A stretch of DNA of 64,000 nucleotides from Aquatica leii (Eukaryota > Arthropoda > Insecta > Coleoptera > Lampyridae), in contig CM069432.1 in the NCBI GenBank assembly GCA_035610365.1, positions 261,079,177-261,143,176 of the forward strand, in the 5' to 3' direction. The notes under the pieces are model-generated. The model had not been told where the DNA came from. It saw only the letters and a program-made list of their open reading frames with translations, and searched no databases. The position numbers and the translations under genes are program-made. This document shows, in pieces, positions 12,040-22,635 of the stretch. Each line of letters begins with the position of its first letter. Within the stretch, counting starts at the first letter, position 1.

Positions 12040-12811
12040 TTAAATGTACAGGGTGCAATGCATTTATTAGCTCTGCTACCAAATCGATTGTGGTACCAAC
12101 AACTTTTAGAATGGGAAGATGACCTACGCCTAAAATTACCTTGACGATTTCTCGATTGAGAACGTGAGCGAGTCTTTAATTCACTAATTATAGATGTCAG
12201 TTCAGAAATTTGTGCCTCTAATTTAGTAAACCGATCTGTTTGTGATGGTTCAGGAGGATTAATGGAATGCACCGCTGAGAATTGTGGTGATGAAAATTCC
12301 ATAATTTTATCTGCCATGCCTGATAAATTGTCTAATTGATCGCTGCTAGAAGCTAAAATACAACGAACATTAATTGGTAAGTGTTGTATAAATATTGTCT
12401 TTAAAAAACCATCGTTAACTTGTGTGCCAGCAATAGATCGCATCTCACGAAGTAATTGAGATGGTGTTTTGTCACCCAGCTTCAAGTCTGTTAATAATTT
12501 GTTCACTTCCCGACCCTCAGATTCCTCAAATTTGGCTATAAGGCGATTCATGAGGTCTTTATATGGTGCTGAGGTTAATGGTTGAGCTAAAAAAATTGAT
12601 ATTAATTCTGCTACATCCGGATCTAACACGGCGGAAACGTGGTTGAATTTTGTTTTCTTAGATGTTATGAAAAAAGTTTTAAATTAAGCTTCGACATGCA
12701 TCTTTGAACATTGCGACGCCATATTTGTGGTAGTTTTACAGAAACTCTTGCGATTTCGGTTGTTTGACTCGTTATTGGACCTATTGGACTCGCCATATTT
12801 TCTTCCGCCAT
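12012..12811 (-). pseudogene. gag: Gag with CHCC motif, frameshifted near the N-terminus
   Basis: The main open piece (12683-12012) encodes the capsid region from FFITSKKTKFNHV onward. It includes an Arg/Ser-rich segment (SRSQSRNRQGNFRRR) and ends with C-x2-H-x9-C-x3-C (CWYHNRF...CIAPC), the CHCC variant known from CsRn1-clade Gag. The natural start is probably the ATG at 12811, which opens a 48-codon frame with VSVKLPQIW. That frame closes at TAA 12667-12665 in a different phase. The downstream frame also has a TAA at 12686-12684. So at least one frameshift and one stop separate the N-terminus from the rest, and full-length Gag cannot be made from this copy. Confidence 0.82.
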
Positions 12812-12950
12812 TATTATTAGTTCGCACAGAATAATCACTATTACTAGAAAGTTTAATGCACTGACCTTGTTCGTAGTTCGACGAAAGCGACGCGGTTTTT
12901 CACTTTACGGAACCACGTGTTTTCTGTAATTGTCTAAAACTCCTTCACGA

Positions 12951-12967
12951 TCACGTCGGGGTCACCA
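12951..12967 (-). promoter_or_regulatory. Primer binding site, tRNA-Trp type
   Basis: The plus strand reads TCACGTCGGGGTCACCA, which is the 3' end of eukaryotic tRNA-Trp including CCA. The minus strand is therefore complementary to it. One base (12968) separates it from the 5' LTR. Use of tRNA-Trp is characteristic of the CsRn1 clade. Confidence 0.88.
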
Positions 12968-12968
12968 A

Positions 12969-13202
12969 TGTTACTTTTAAAGGTTTTATTTACAGTAACT
13001 TACAAGAATTAAGAAAAATAATATTTACAATTAATTTATGACTTGTACATGAGGTACTAATTCTAATCACGACGTGCACTCTTTGAAAGCTGACGAAGAA
13101 GAATGCGAGAGCGACTTCCTTTTCATCCCCAGGTACGCCAACCGTTGATGTTGCCATCTCACTACCAAAAGAATGAAAGCGATGTTGTCGCTATCAGCCA
13201 CA
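12969..13202 (-). repeat. 5' LTR of the CsRn1-type element
   Basis: 234 bp, TG...CA, matching 8641-8874 with one difference. In element orientation it holds the promoter. It is followed by the AAGG duplication at 13203-13206. Confidence 0.93.
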
Positions 13203-14836
13203 AAGGTTTTGAATTTCTTTTGTCTTATTAGATTTGGACATCAAACTTTCGAAGTCTGATTTATAAGGGGAACTGGTTATTACCGCTCCTGAAGAAGCAT
13301 TTCTTTTTTTATAGGACACTTCTTTGTTGCTGTGAAAGTGGAGAAATTTTGAAGGCAGTTAAGTTAGGTTAGGACTCTTGTTGGAGTTGGGAGAGGTTTG
13401 GTTTCTGCTAAGTTAACTTTGCTGATTTCAAGGTTGTTGGCTGAAACTAACTGTAGATTAGGGAATTTTGTAATCGTAGTGGTGTGAGGATAAATATCTC
13501 AATGGTTATTAAAGTTTTAGCCGTTTATTTATGGCGCAATTTCTGCTCGATTGTTACTTTAATTGTGGTTCTGATATATGATTGAGAACAAAACTCGGTA
13601 AGGGATAAAATTTGTTATCCATCATCTACTTTATGGAAATATTTTTCTAGAGAAATCCTTCTTGATGCAGTGCACCTAAACTTTTGAGGGGCCGCTGAAG
13701 GTTTTTTTTTCGGGTTGCATTTTTGGGGATCACATTGATGTTAGTAACGACTTCACCTACAACAACAAATCGCAAATTACCCGACCCATGATTAACGCCT
13801 GAAACGGTGTAATCAGTAACAAAGGAGTATGGCCTACATCGATGAGTGCGTTTCTAGGTAGTACCGTATTTGAAGGTGTTTATTCCTTTTAAATTACTAA
13901 GTTGTAAACTCAAGCGGTGACACACGTTGGAATAGCCACCGTGATGGACTCGTTTCGACGTAATGTCGACGGTGTTCGCTATAAACCAATTTGAGATTGT
14001 TCTGTGCATTCAAAGTGTAATGTAGAGACATTAGTTATCCAAGTTGGCAACAGTTACGTTGGCAGCAAATCTAGGCGGTAAACATAAGATCACGCCATTT
14101 GTAATATTAGTAAATTATACTCGTATTCATTGTTCTGTATTAGCCATTACTATTAATAGACGTTCCCGTTTAGGTAAGCCGTTTTGTAAGTATTAGAATA
14201 AACATTCTAATAAACGTTTAGTTTTAGAATTATAACATAGGGTTTGTAAACTTAAGTTAAATAAAGAATAAGCAAAACATTATAAAAAGTTAAAGTGCTA
14301 ATTACTAATTGTGCTACGAGGTTACGGACTGCGTGATAACGTTATTTGATTACGTCGTTTAAACTTTCAGTATCGTTTGATATCACGTAAATTAAGATGA
14401 TTTGTTTGTGTGACTTGAATTATTAATAATGTCATTAATTAGTTACTATCACAATCCTATAAACTTTCTCTGTAAGGAGATTGGGAAGTATACGGTGCTT
14501 ACGTTTTGTTGTAGACGACTTAGTTAAACCAGAATTTGTTAATATCGCGTGCACGTTTGACGGGAGAGTTGTAATAATAAAAATGCAGACTTTTGAAGTT
14601 CAGCGATTGCTATCGGTCAATGCATTTTTTAAGCACGTATGTCAACATAGGGTCATTAACTTCCAAATCTGCGATAAAATTTATCGATTTATGCGATAGA
14701 ACCGTTTATAAATTTTATGTTATATTCAAAGATATCGAACAGAATAACATTTAATTGTAATGTTAATTTAATGTAATGTAATGATGCAATACTAGTGCAG
14801 ATTAAATCGAAATTTAAGTCTGTTATAACTTTGGGT
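13203..14836. other. No recognisable gene
   Basis: The first four bases are the AAGG duplication. The rest is AT-rich, with short open frames such as 14481-14699 that show no domain, composition bias or splice context. Nothing else could be supported. Confidence 0.4.
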
Positions 14837-15105
14837 TAGCTTATTTTTCAACGCACAGTTGGGATTGCGGGTTATGGGCATATCTTTCCTTTGGCTCAGA
14901 CTTTTGTTGTTTTTGCTATTTTACTCTTTACGCAAGGAAAGGTGGCACAGGACACCGACTGATCAGACGAAGTTGAGTACTCACAATTTGACCCACAACC
15001 ATCTGCGACGGAAGCTAGGTAAATGCGTCGACAATCTACTTTTAACTAATTTTTTGTTACACCTTTACAATTTGTGCGTCACAAGTGGTTGATGAAATGT
15101 TTACA
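14837..15105. repeat. Dispersed non-coding repeat, copy A
   Basis: Diverged but clear similarity to 24462-24655. Shared landmarks: GCACA(G/A)TTGG(G/T)ATTGCGGGTT, a CACCGACT segment, GAAGCTAG, and CACAATTTGTGCGT-like text near the end. No reading frame is conserved between the copies. Probably an old non-autonomous element. Confidence 0.5.
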
Positions 15106-15319
15106 CCCGTCTGTGACTAAATTGTACCCAGCTCGAAGGACGACGCCTATCTATAGTTAAAAAAAAATTGCTTCTTATTAGAGTGTGAGTGATGTTTTTA
15201 CGTGAAAAAAATTATTATAAGCTCATAGCACAAATAATTGTCACTGAGGAACCTTTTTCTGAGAAAGCTGTGAGAGCTTCAATCTATCTTTTACTTTTCA
15301 ACTCTATAACTTCAGGAAA

Positions 15320-15640
15320 TTTGGTCTGAACTGCATATATTGTAAATGCGATCAGCAGCATATTTTTTTATGTCAAATTTTGATTCCAGCATATCGAAAA
15401 ATTTGTTCACAGATTCAAGGTTGAAACCGCTTACCCTTGCATATGATGTTCTGGTAGGTTTACTAATTGACAACTTTTGCTCATGACGCTCTGTAATGTT
15501 TCTCCAATGGCTTTACTGCACTTCGTACAGCCAGCTGATAAGCTAACCTGTGTTAGACCGAAATATTTGCTCTTCAAATGGAGCAAATATTCAACAAACT
15601 GTTGTTTAAGTTGAGTCGGAAGCACTGGTTTTCAAAAGTG
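15320..15640 (-). pseudogene. Pogo/Tigger-like transposase N-terminal scrap
   Basis: Minus-strand translation starts LPTQLKQQFVEYLLHL followed by KYFGLTQ. After about 35 degraded residues it gives GFNLESVNKFFDMLESKF and KYAADRIYNIC. These are the CENP-B-type helix-turn-helix segment and the 'F-N-x-E-x-V-x-x-F-F ... IYN' block just before the first catalytic Asp of pogo-family transposases. The DET itself is not visible. It ends abruptly about 15 bp before the mariner at 15655. Confidence 0.5.
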
Positions 15641-15962
15641 TAAAAATGTGTTTATACGGGGTGTTAGGTAAACATGCGGCAGGGGTTATTTCTTGGCCTG
15701 TTCTAAGAATATTTTGTTCTAAGGAGATTTTTGAAAAACCGCTTTATTTTGAAGATACAGGGTGAACAAAATTTGCGATGGTAACAATATTTTATTATCA
15801 AAAACTACATATAAAGTTGCTCAATCTACAATAAATGTTTGAAATTCCTCTAGACTGGATACAGGCATTCAATTGACTGCCGAACTCTTTTAAACACACC
15901 AGGGGTCGTTTTTAATTAAGTCACAATTAAATTCTTTACTGGACTAGCGTAAACTAACGACT

Positions 15963-16758
15963 TCAGATATCCCCATACGAAATAATCCTGGGGATCGAGC
16001 AGGCAGTGGCCCACCTCGCACAAATCCAGCGGTCTCTATATGTTGCTGTTAAAGAATCACGAGCAACCAAACTGAAATGTGGTGGTGAACCATGGTACAT
16101 AAACCACATTGCAATTCTTGTCGCCAATGGTACATTCTCTAGAAACTCAGGCACCGTTTCTTTCAAAAAGTTGCGATACACCTCGCCAGTAAGTCTTGCT
16201 GGTAGAAATACCGGTACAATGACATAGTCACCCACAATTCCATTCAACGAAAACTGATGTTGAAAACGATTTCTAAATACCTCATGCGGATTTCTATTTG
16301 CCCACACATGGTTCTTGTAAAATCTGTGTCAGGAATTGAGGGATTAGAAGTAATTTTTGCAAAACCTATTGACGTAATGCAATACGTGGAAGAAAATCAC
16401 CAGGTAGTAGTGTCTGAACGCGTTATATGTGGTATGGATACAACAAATTATCCTTAAGAATTTTCCAAACTGTCCAATGACTTACAGTCAAAGCATTTGT
16501 AATTTTTCGCGTGGAACTACCAGGATCTCCTTCTATTGTGCCCAGCACATTCTGTTCCAGTTGTACCGTTTTTAATTTCTTTGCTCTTTTTGGCCCTCCA
16601 CTTCGTTTCAATGTGCCCGTTTAATGAAGACGTTGATGAATGTTTTGAAAGATTTTTCGGTCGAGGACATTACGGCCAGAAAATCATTTAATATGCAATC
16701 GTCTAGCTTGTAATGAGTTGCCGTCAGCAAGTCTATACGTAAAATGCATGTTAGTCAT
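15963..16758 (-). pseudogene. Mariner-type transposase, degenerate
   Basis: The minus-strand start at ATG 16758 gives MTNMHFTYRLADGNSLQA. It is followed by a helix-turn-helix region (NVLDRKIFQNIHQRL) and then STRKITNALTVSHWTVWKIL at 16530-16470. The C-terminal half (16307-15963) has MWANRNPHEVFRNRFQHQFS, GIVGDYVIVPVFLPARLTGE and YRDRWICARWA. These match the insect mariner-like transposases usually annotated as 'DDE 3' proteins: '(H)xWAxENPHA', 'GIVGDYLIGP', 'WIGRGGP'. The segment with the first catalytic Asp is mostly deleted, the second Asp appears as YHGSPPH rather than QDGAPPH, and frameshifts are frequent. Confidence 0.75.
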
Positions 16759-16811
16759 CGTTAACTATTACAGACACTATAAAATTTTAAGCTTTTCTGG
16801 TTGTTATGTTT

Positions 16812-17327
16812 ATGATTATAAGCGACTTTCGGCTTAGACCGCGTCCTAGTTAAACACCCAGACTTAGGCTTGGTACTAGTCTCTTCTTAAGAACCAAAAC
16901 AAGAAGTAGAACTTGGCCTTTGCCGTATTGTCGTTCGTGAACCCAAACAAACTATCGTTTCGCAAGACATTGCAGCTTGCATCTTCAGAGTGGTAAATCT
17001 CACTGTCAGTGACTAATCCGCGAAACTGTGGAAATAAAAAAACATCCATGTAATGTGAACCGAGATGACGGTTTAAGACTCAGCAAATCTTGGCTACCAG
17101 TATTATATCATCTAAGACAAAGATCAACCTTGTCAGTGACATTTACCACTCTGAAGATGCAAGCTGCAATGTCTTGCGAAACGTTAGTTTGTTTGGATTT
17201 ACGAACGACAATACGACAAAGGCCAAGTTCTACTTCTTGTTTCGGCTTTCAAGAAGAGACTAGGACCAAGCCTAAGTCTGGGTGTTTAACTACGACGCGG
17301 TCTAAGCCGAAAGTCGATTATAATCAT
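16812..17327 (+). mobile_element. PLE terminal fragment flanked by an inverted copy of its own tail
   Basis: Two arms of about 199 bp, 16812-17010 and 17130-17327, are inverted copies of each other with roughly 95% identity by eye. The 119-bp spacer encodes, on the plus strand, ETVEIKKHPCNVNRDDG and then LSKSWLPVLYHLR, the C-terminal end of a PLE protein. The right arm is therefore the element's 3' tail, and the left arm is an inverted copy at the 5' side, as seen in many PLE insertions. Both arms contain CTGAAGA-GCAAG/CTTGC-GAAAC, a hammerhead-like core. It is nested inside a mariner. Confidence 0.75.
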
Positions 17328-17581
17328 ATTACAGACACGTCAGACAGCCGAACGTCACTCAATCTAAACAAATGCGACCGATACAGGTGATGATCAAGGC
17401 CATACTTTTATTTACATTAATAATTTCAACACATATTGAATATGGTTGTCGTAAATGTTGTTCACTGTGTATCGTCGAAACCAAGAGATTTTTCAAAAAG
17501 TATCATAGGACAAACAATTCTTAGAATAGACCAAGAATAACCTCTTGAATTTTTGCCGCATGCTTGCCTAACACCCTGTAT

Positions 17582-19400
17582 AATTGTACAAACCAACATT
17601 ACACAGTGGTCATGTGTTTCGTCCTTTTTGGACTCTTCAGCATTAGAATATTCCAATGGGTTTTCCACTATAAATAAGTTAGATTCATATGTAAAATCTG
17701 GGTCCAATGCCACGTCGTAGGAACGGCTCTACCTTCGAGTTATATCCACATGTAGGAAAATATTTGGAAAACGTACTACAACTTTTTTTATTCTTTTGGA
17801 CAGTAGATTGATTTAATAAAATTTAAGCACCTAAATTGTACATAAGACTTTACATAGTTAATTTGTGTTTTTATAAAATTACTATAAATGCTGTTGTTTC
17901 CAATAATTGTTTCTAGATTTGAAAAGAAATGCGACGTTTTCGTAAAATTGTTGTCATCTAATTTGATATAATTGTTTATAATTTTGACAGACGTTTTCTT
18001 TTCAATTAAGGAAATATAAAATTTACTTTGCTGATTGTATATTTGAAATTTGTCATTTCCGTTAATAATATATCATTTCTCCGACATAACTCAATTTTTT
18101 TATCGAATTTTCTTGGAAAAATTTTCCAACCTTGTGTTGTATATTGGGTTAGAATTTATTTAATACCTATCAAACTCCAATTCAATCTATCGAATATTGA
18201 ATCTGACATCGATCGTATACCACGTTTAAGTTTTCTTCTCCACGTACGTATATACATCTAAGAAATCAATTAATCGTAGACTTATTGGTTTACTTGCATT
18301 TTCATTACGAGGTGTTATCGGAAAAATTATTGGTCTAATTTTTAGGTAACTGAATCGATTATCACATTATTAATTTAAAAGTTGAATTGAATATCAGTAT
18401 TTGTCAATTATATAAGACAGTTTTATGTAATTTATTTAGTAGAGACGCAAAGTTTTAAAGAAACTGATGCGGGGTATACTAGAATTTTTAAATAAAGCAA
18501 TTTTTGTTTAAAAAACATCGGAAACTTATGTAGATAAAACATTCTACAAACATCTCCGTTTTTATGATATAAAGTTTTAATGAGAACGTAGATCAAATTT
18601 TTCGTATAATTTTTATAATACCGGACAAAAAACAACAGACAAACATGGCACTCGTTATTTTTGTTCTTAAGACTTCTGTGTCGTCGCAACTCAACTCACT
18701 TCAATAAAAATAATTATAATAACGATGATTATTGAATTTTGATTGCGGAGTTTGAATGAAACGAGACTTGACTGTGAATTTCTCATTAATGGTAAGCGAT
18801 GTTCTACTTGGTTTATTTGCTAACGATTGGTACTTGAAGCGCTTTCCTGATTACGTTTAAAACCTGCTGGAGTCACTTTTGTGAATTGCTTGCTACAACA
18901 CCGTGAATTGATTTACTTTTTTAAGATTTATCCAAGCTGCGAACTTTTACGTTTAACGAAAAGTTACATAAATTACCAAGCATGCGAATTCTATCAACAA
19001 TTAAGCGATTAAGAAGTTTTTTTTGATTGAAAGCTTTTTAAGTTGCATCTCGATTCAGTATATGAAATTCGTTTAGTAAGCATTAAACGGCGAAATTCTG
19101 TCATCTTGTGTTCAATTACGCTGACATTTTATAGAGGAGATGTGACCTGCAAAGAGTAAAAAGTTTTATACTGTCTCTAACTTTTTTATTTTATTTTTAT
19201 TAACCACACATTGAGAATTTTTAGTTATATTGGAGAGTGTAATATTTTTTTTGATGGAATAAGTATTTTTATTTAATTTATAGTCTTTTATTACTATTTC
19301 TATAATGTTTTTATTTGTACCAGTACATCTAAAAAGTTCTCTAAAATAATTTACAAAAAAGACGTGAAACATCGACTCGGAATTAATAAAATATGAAATT
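17582..19400. other. No recognisable gene
   Basis: AT-rich. Short open frames at 18028-18261 (plus) and 18432-18689 (minus) have low-complexity composition and no domain. No inverted end of the neighbouring pogo element could be found here. Confidence 0.4.
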
Positions 19401-19409
19401 AATGTAATG

Positions 19410-21239
19410 TTGAAATGTAATTGTACTCTTTTACGAATAGTTTGAGGACGTAAATACAAATGAATTTGATCTGTAGTTATACTTGAGACATCTGCCATGT
19501 CTGGCCAATTAAACTGAGATCAAGATCCCAACCGCCTTACGAATTTTGCTTCTAGACTTGGTTCTAGTGCTGTTACCTGTCCAACGTAGAATTTTGACAA
19601 TTTTTTGGGAGCAAATTTTACTAGAATCCAGTCCCTTATTTTCAGTTTTTTAGGGTTATTATCCAGCGAGTTCATAAATTTCTGTTCTTCGCAGATATCA
19701 ACTATTTCATCCTCCAAATTTATATCATCATTTGAACCATCTTCTTCCTTTTCTTCTAAACTATCTTCATCTCTTTCTTCCTCGTTCACTTGTTTTTTTT
19801 AACTCGTTTACTTCCTTTTTTGGTTTTTGGCTCCTTAACTTTATTTGCCTGTTCCTTTAACAGAGCAACTGCCTCCAAAGTGGTAATAACTTCAGCTCCT
19901 TTACATATTCTTTTCCTTGAGGTTTTTTCTATTTTTGGGACCTGCTTCAGTTCTTCTAACAAAATGCTCTCAAAACTTTTAGGGTGGTTGTTTGATGTAA
20001 GTGATGGTGTGGAACTGGTGGATGCGATTGGTAAAGTTGAATTAGCTGGCGACCCCTGGGAACGTTTTACACGGGTTATGTTTAAAGTGGATGAAAAATT
20101 AATTTGTTCTGCCAAAACATGTTTTGTCATTTTCTAAAGACCACCGCCTGTGTGCGTCTGGGCAGAACTTTTCAGCGGATATGACTTGATTATTAAAGGG
20201 GCAATTCCGCCTTTCTCAAACCCTTTGATAAGCAATGCCGGACTTGCTTCAGACCATAATCTCGAAATTATGGTGGAAAATACCGCCTTCGGTAATTTGG
20301 TGCCGTAGTTTTTTTTCTGCCATTTTGTCAATTTTACATCCCATGCCATTTTTACTGACTTAAATACACATAGATCCATGGGCTGTAGTAAATGGCTTGA
20401 ATGAGAGGGAAGCTTTATTCTCACTATACCATTAGCTATTGCTTTCTCTATCAAAGCAATATTAATATGTGAAGTGGGGCACTCATAAATTAATACGACG
20501 GGCCTTTCAATAAAAATATTTTCCAGAAAGTTGTTTTTGAAATATTTATTAAACGTTTCTGCCTCCATCCACCCATTTTTTGTTGCTGAAACAAATCATC
20601 CTGGTCTGAAATCCAGCTGTCCCAAATGTTCTTTCTTTTGAACACTATCAATGGTGGAAGCTTTTCACTTGCAACATTTCTGCCGAGAAGAACGTTTATA
20701 TTTTGTCGTTCAGGAACTCTTGTTATTCTATGCGCTGCTTTGCCTTTTTCTCCAACTTTAACACGGGATCGATCCAGGCAGAAACTGGTTTCATCAAGAT
20801 TATATATTTGAGATGGTGATAAATTTCTGATATATTCTTTCAGAATATTAAAAAAAGTTTTCATAAACCCAATTAAATAATCGTCTCCAGGGATACTTTT
20901 TTTGAAAGGTGTCACTATCTTATTTTTATTTACGAAACGTCCAATTAAGTGAAGAACTTCCTTCTTGGATAGGCCTAATCCCCATTTTTCAACTAGTTTG
21001 ATACAGTTGGCAATTCTTTGTTCCATTTCAAAAGGAAGCACTGGTACCCTACCTTCTGTGTTACTTTTCACGCCCCTTGTACCCTTAACATAAGCAAAAA
21101 GGGTAGTTTTGGGTATTTTGTATGCTATTGCTACTCTATACAATGTTAGCCTACCTGATTTTACAGCTTGTGTTGCCTCTTCCAATTCGTTTTTATTATT
21201 GCTTGGTGGAGTTTTTTTGCGAATATAATTTCGTACCAT
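19410..21239 (-). pseudogene. Pogo/Tigger-like DDE transposase, degenerate
   Basis: It starts MVRNYIRKKTPPS at ATG 21239. Residues 10-60 form a psq-type helix-turn-helix with KIPKTTLFAYVKG. Next comes the CENP-B-like region (VLPFEMEQRIANCI, WGLGLSKKEVLHL), then IYNLDETSF with the first catalytic Asp. After a frameshift near 20570 the second frame gives PVVLIYECPTSHIN and LPSHSSHLLQPMDLCVF. The second Asp, normally in a YDGH block, is Glu here (YECP). The third Asp, in LLQPMD, is kept. A Ser/Thr/Lys-rich tail, an acidic stretch and a WILVKFAPKKLSKFYVGQV segment follow, as in long insect pogo proteins. Breaks: TAG at 20134, a T-run frameshift at about 19793, TGA near 19519. Confidence 0.75.
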
Positions 21240-21526
21240 CCTCTGTAATAATTAAAAACACATTAAATTTATATTAGGGCTAAGTGTAACTTATCACCGG
21301 TTACAGTTCCCCTTAACTCGACAGTCAAGTGTCAACCTACGCGCGAGCATGAAATGATGGTAATTCAAAATTTTCGTTTCCGGTCGACAAACGTTTTATT
21401 ACAGATTCAGGTCGTCATCATAGTACATCAACCGCATCATACAAGGCAGCGCTACCACACTTACCATATAGAAACGTAGAAACTGGTATAGGTTACACTT
21501 GCCCCGAATTTACACTTACCCTGCTG
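19410..21526 (-). mobile_element. Pogo/Tigger-like DNA transposon, one end preserved
   Basis: A minus-strand pogo-type transposase with about 290 bp of 5' flank. The right end reads, in reverse, CAGCAGGGTAAGTGTAAATT, with related GTGTAAC/GTAACCGGTG motifs repeated internally (21457-21522 and 21276-21312). It is followed by TA (21527-21528), as expected for pogo. A matching left end was not found near 19100-19400, so that side is probably lost. Confidence 0.6.
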
Positions 21527-21529
21527 TAC

Positions 21530-21896
21530 CTTATATTGTTTTTACTACATCGTTTGTTACTATTTTTTGTTTGTTATTCCATTTTTAATGTCATGTTTTA
21601 GTACATTTTTTCGATAATATCTTGTCAGATTGATAGTTTGAAGCACTTGATTAGGGAGCAATTTAGTAAAAAAATCAACGATTCTGGAAGCTGTGGTTTA
21701 TCAAATATCTTTACGCGGTGGGACGATAAGTTTTTTTTAAGTATGTTTTTTAACATTTTTTTGAAGCAATTTTGTCTTTTTCATTTATTAATTGTTACAA
21801 TTTGAGTCGAGGAGAACTTTCATAATAATGTCTTGCACATGGTGACTTTAAAGTTAACGTTGTGGACAGGCTGAAAGGTTTTATAAATTAGGGGTT
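21530..21896. other. Spacer, no recognisable gene
   Basis: AT-rich with poly-T runs and no coding or repeat signal that could be supported. Confidence 0.4.
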
Positions 21897-22345
21897 GTTA
21901 TGAGGGTTTTCTCGCAACGTAAATAGCTAGCGACTAACTCAGTTTGGGTCGTAACACTCATATAGAATAACTAACAAAGCACTGAGAATAAGGGATTAAA
22001 AGGTAAAAGAATTAGGTACATATATAGTAGTAAAGAATAATTCTATAAACATCACAGTTATAGCGTAGATACAAGTCCTGGATGTTAGACAACCCTCCAC
22101 ACAAAGTTATCGAAATACATCCAACAGAAAATCAAGTAATATATAATATATAACTTTGTAGTTAATTTTTGATATAATGTGAAACTAGTGACTTTACACT
22201 CGTTGCAAATCGCATTTCACGTAAATTGGCACCGTAGCAACAAAAAAATTTATGCGTTAATTGTGATAAACACATACCTATGTCGTACGTATTTCACGTT
22301 TGACAAATATACAAATTACTGACAAGTAAAAGAAAAAGGAGTACT
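21897..22345 (-). repeat. Diverged copy 3 of the LTR-like repeat
   Basis: The first 190 bp (TGTTATGAGGGTTTTCTCGC...GCTAGCGACTAACTCAGTTT, then ATAAGG, AGAATTAGGTACATA and ACAAGTCCTGGATG...CAACCC) follow the order of landmarks in 7625-8474 and 31132-32069. Beyond about 22100 the match is lost, so the outer limit is uncertain. Confidence 0.4.
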
Positions 22346-22348
22346 TAC

Positions 22349-22399
22349 GGTTGTCCATGCGGATAGCTATCAGCACGCTCGAACCATCCCCTAAAATCG
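22349..22399 (-). CDS. Candidate 51-nt host exon
   Basis: On the minus strand a polypyrimidine tract ending CTTCATTTTCTTAG precedes 51 nt, followed by a textbook donor (GTAAGT at 22348-22343). Two of three frames are open: one gives DFRGWFERADSYPHGQ, the other ILGDGSSVLIAIRMDN. No adjoining exon was recognised, and the gene cannot be named. The splice signals are the only evidence, and chance occurrence in 64 kb is possible. Confidence 0.3.
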
Positions 22400-22635
22400 C
22401 TAAGAAAATGAAGAAAAAGTAGATATAGGATCGTATCACAATTAAATCGCTTATCGACAAACAATGTATTCTAGTTAAATACGTCAAGCACTCAAGTGGT
22501 TTTTACTAATCTTAATGCAGGTATGCCTCCAAGCTTCTTTGAACATCACACGAATTACAAATATGATTTTCTTAGAATTGGCTTAATTGATTGAGAGCCC
22601 CTTGTTGTATCTGCTTCTAATTATAGCCTCCAGCG

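Larger units (their letters stand above)
8641..13202 (-). mobile_element. CsRn1-type Ty3/gypsy retrotransposon, near complete
   Basis: A 4562-bp LTR retrotransposon in minus orientation. It has two 234-bp LTRs that differ at one visible base, flanked by a direct AAGG duplication (8637-8640 and 13203-13206). The primer site, one base inside the 5' LTR, matches 17 nt of a tRNA-Trp 3' end. A polypurine tract precedes the 3' LTR. Gag has a Cys-His-Cys-Cys motif in place of the usual CCHC. The tRNA-Trp primer and the CHCC motif are both known hallmarks of the CsRn1 clade, first described in flukes and also found in insects. Gag has a frameshift plus a stop, and pol has one TGA. The near-identical LTRs imply a recent insertion. 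Confidence 0.93.
15655..17581 (-). mobile_element. Mariner-like DNA transposon with long TIRs
   Basis: Inverted repeats of about 130 bp bound the element. The left arm (15655-15790) starts TACGGGGTGTTAGG; the right arm (about 17445-17581), read in reverse, starts TACAGGGTGTTAGG. They share GGTTATT, TTGG(C/T)CT, TTCTAAGAAT and TTTTTGAAAAA at matching positions. Each end is next to TA, the usual mariner target. A decayed transposase lies at 15963-16758. A Penelope-like scrap with inverted arms (16812-17327) sits between the transposase start and the right TIR and must have inserted later. Confidence 0.75.
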
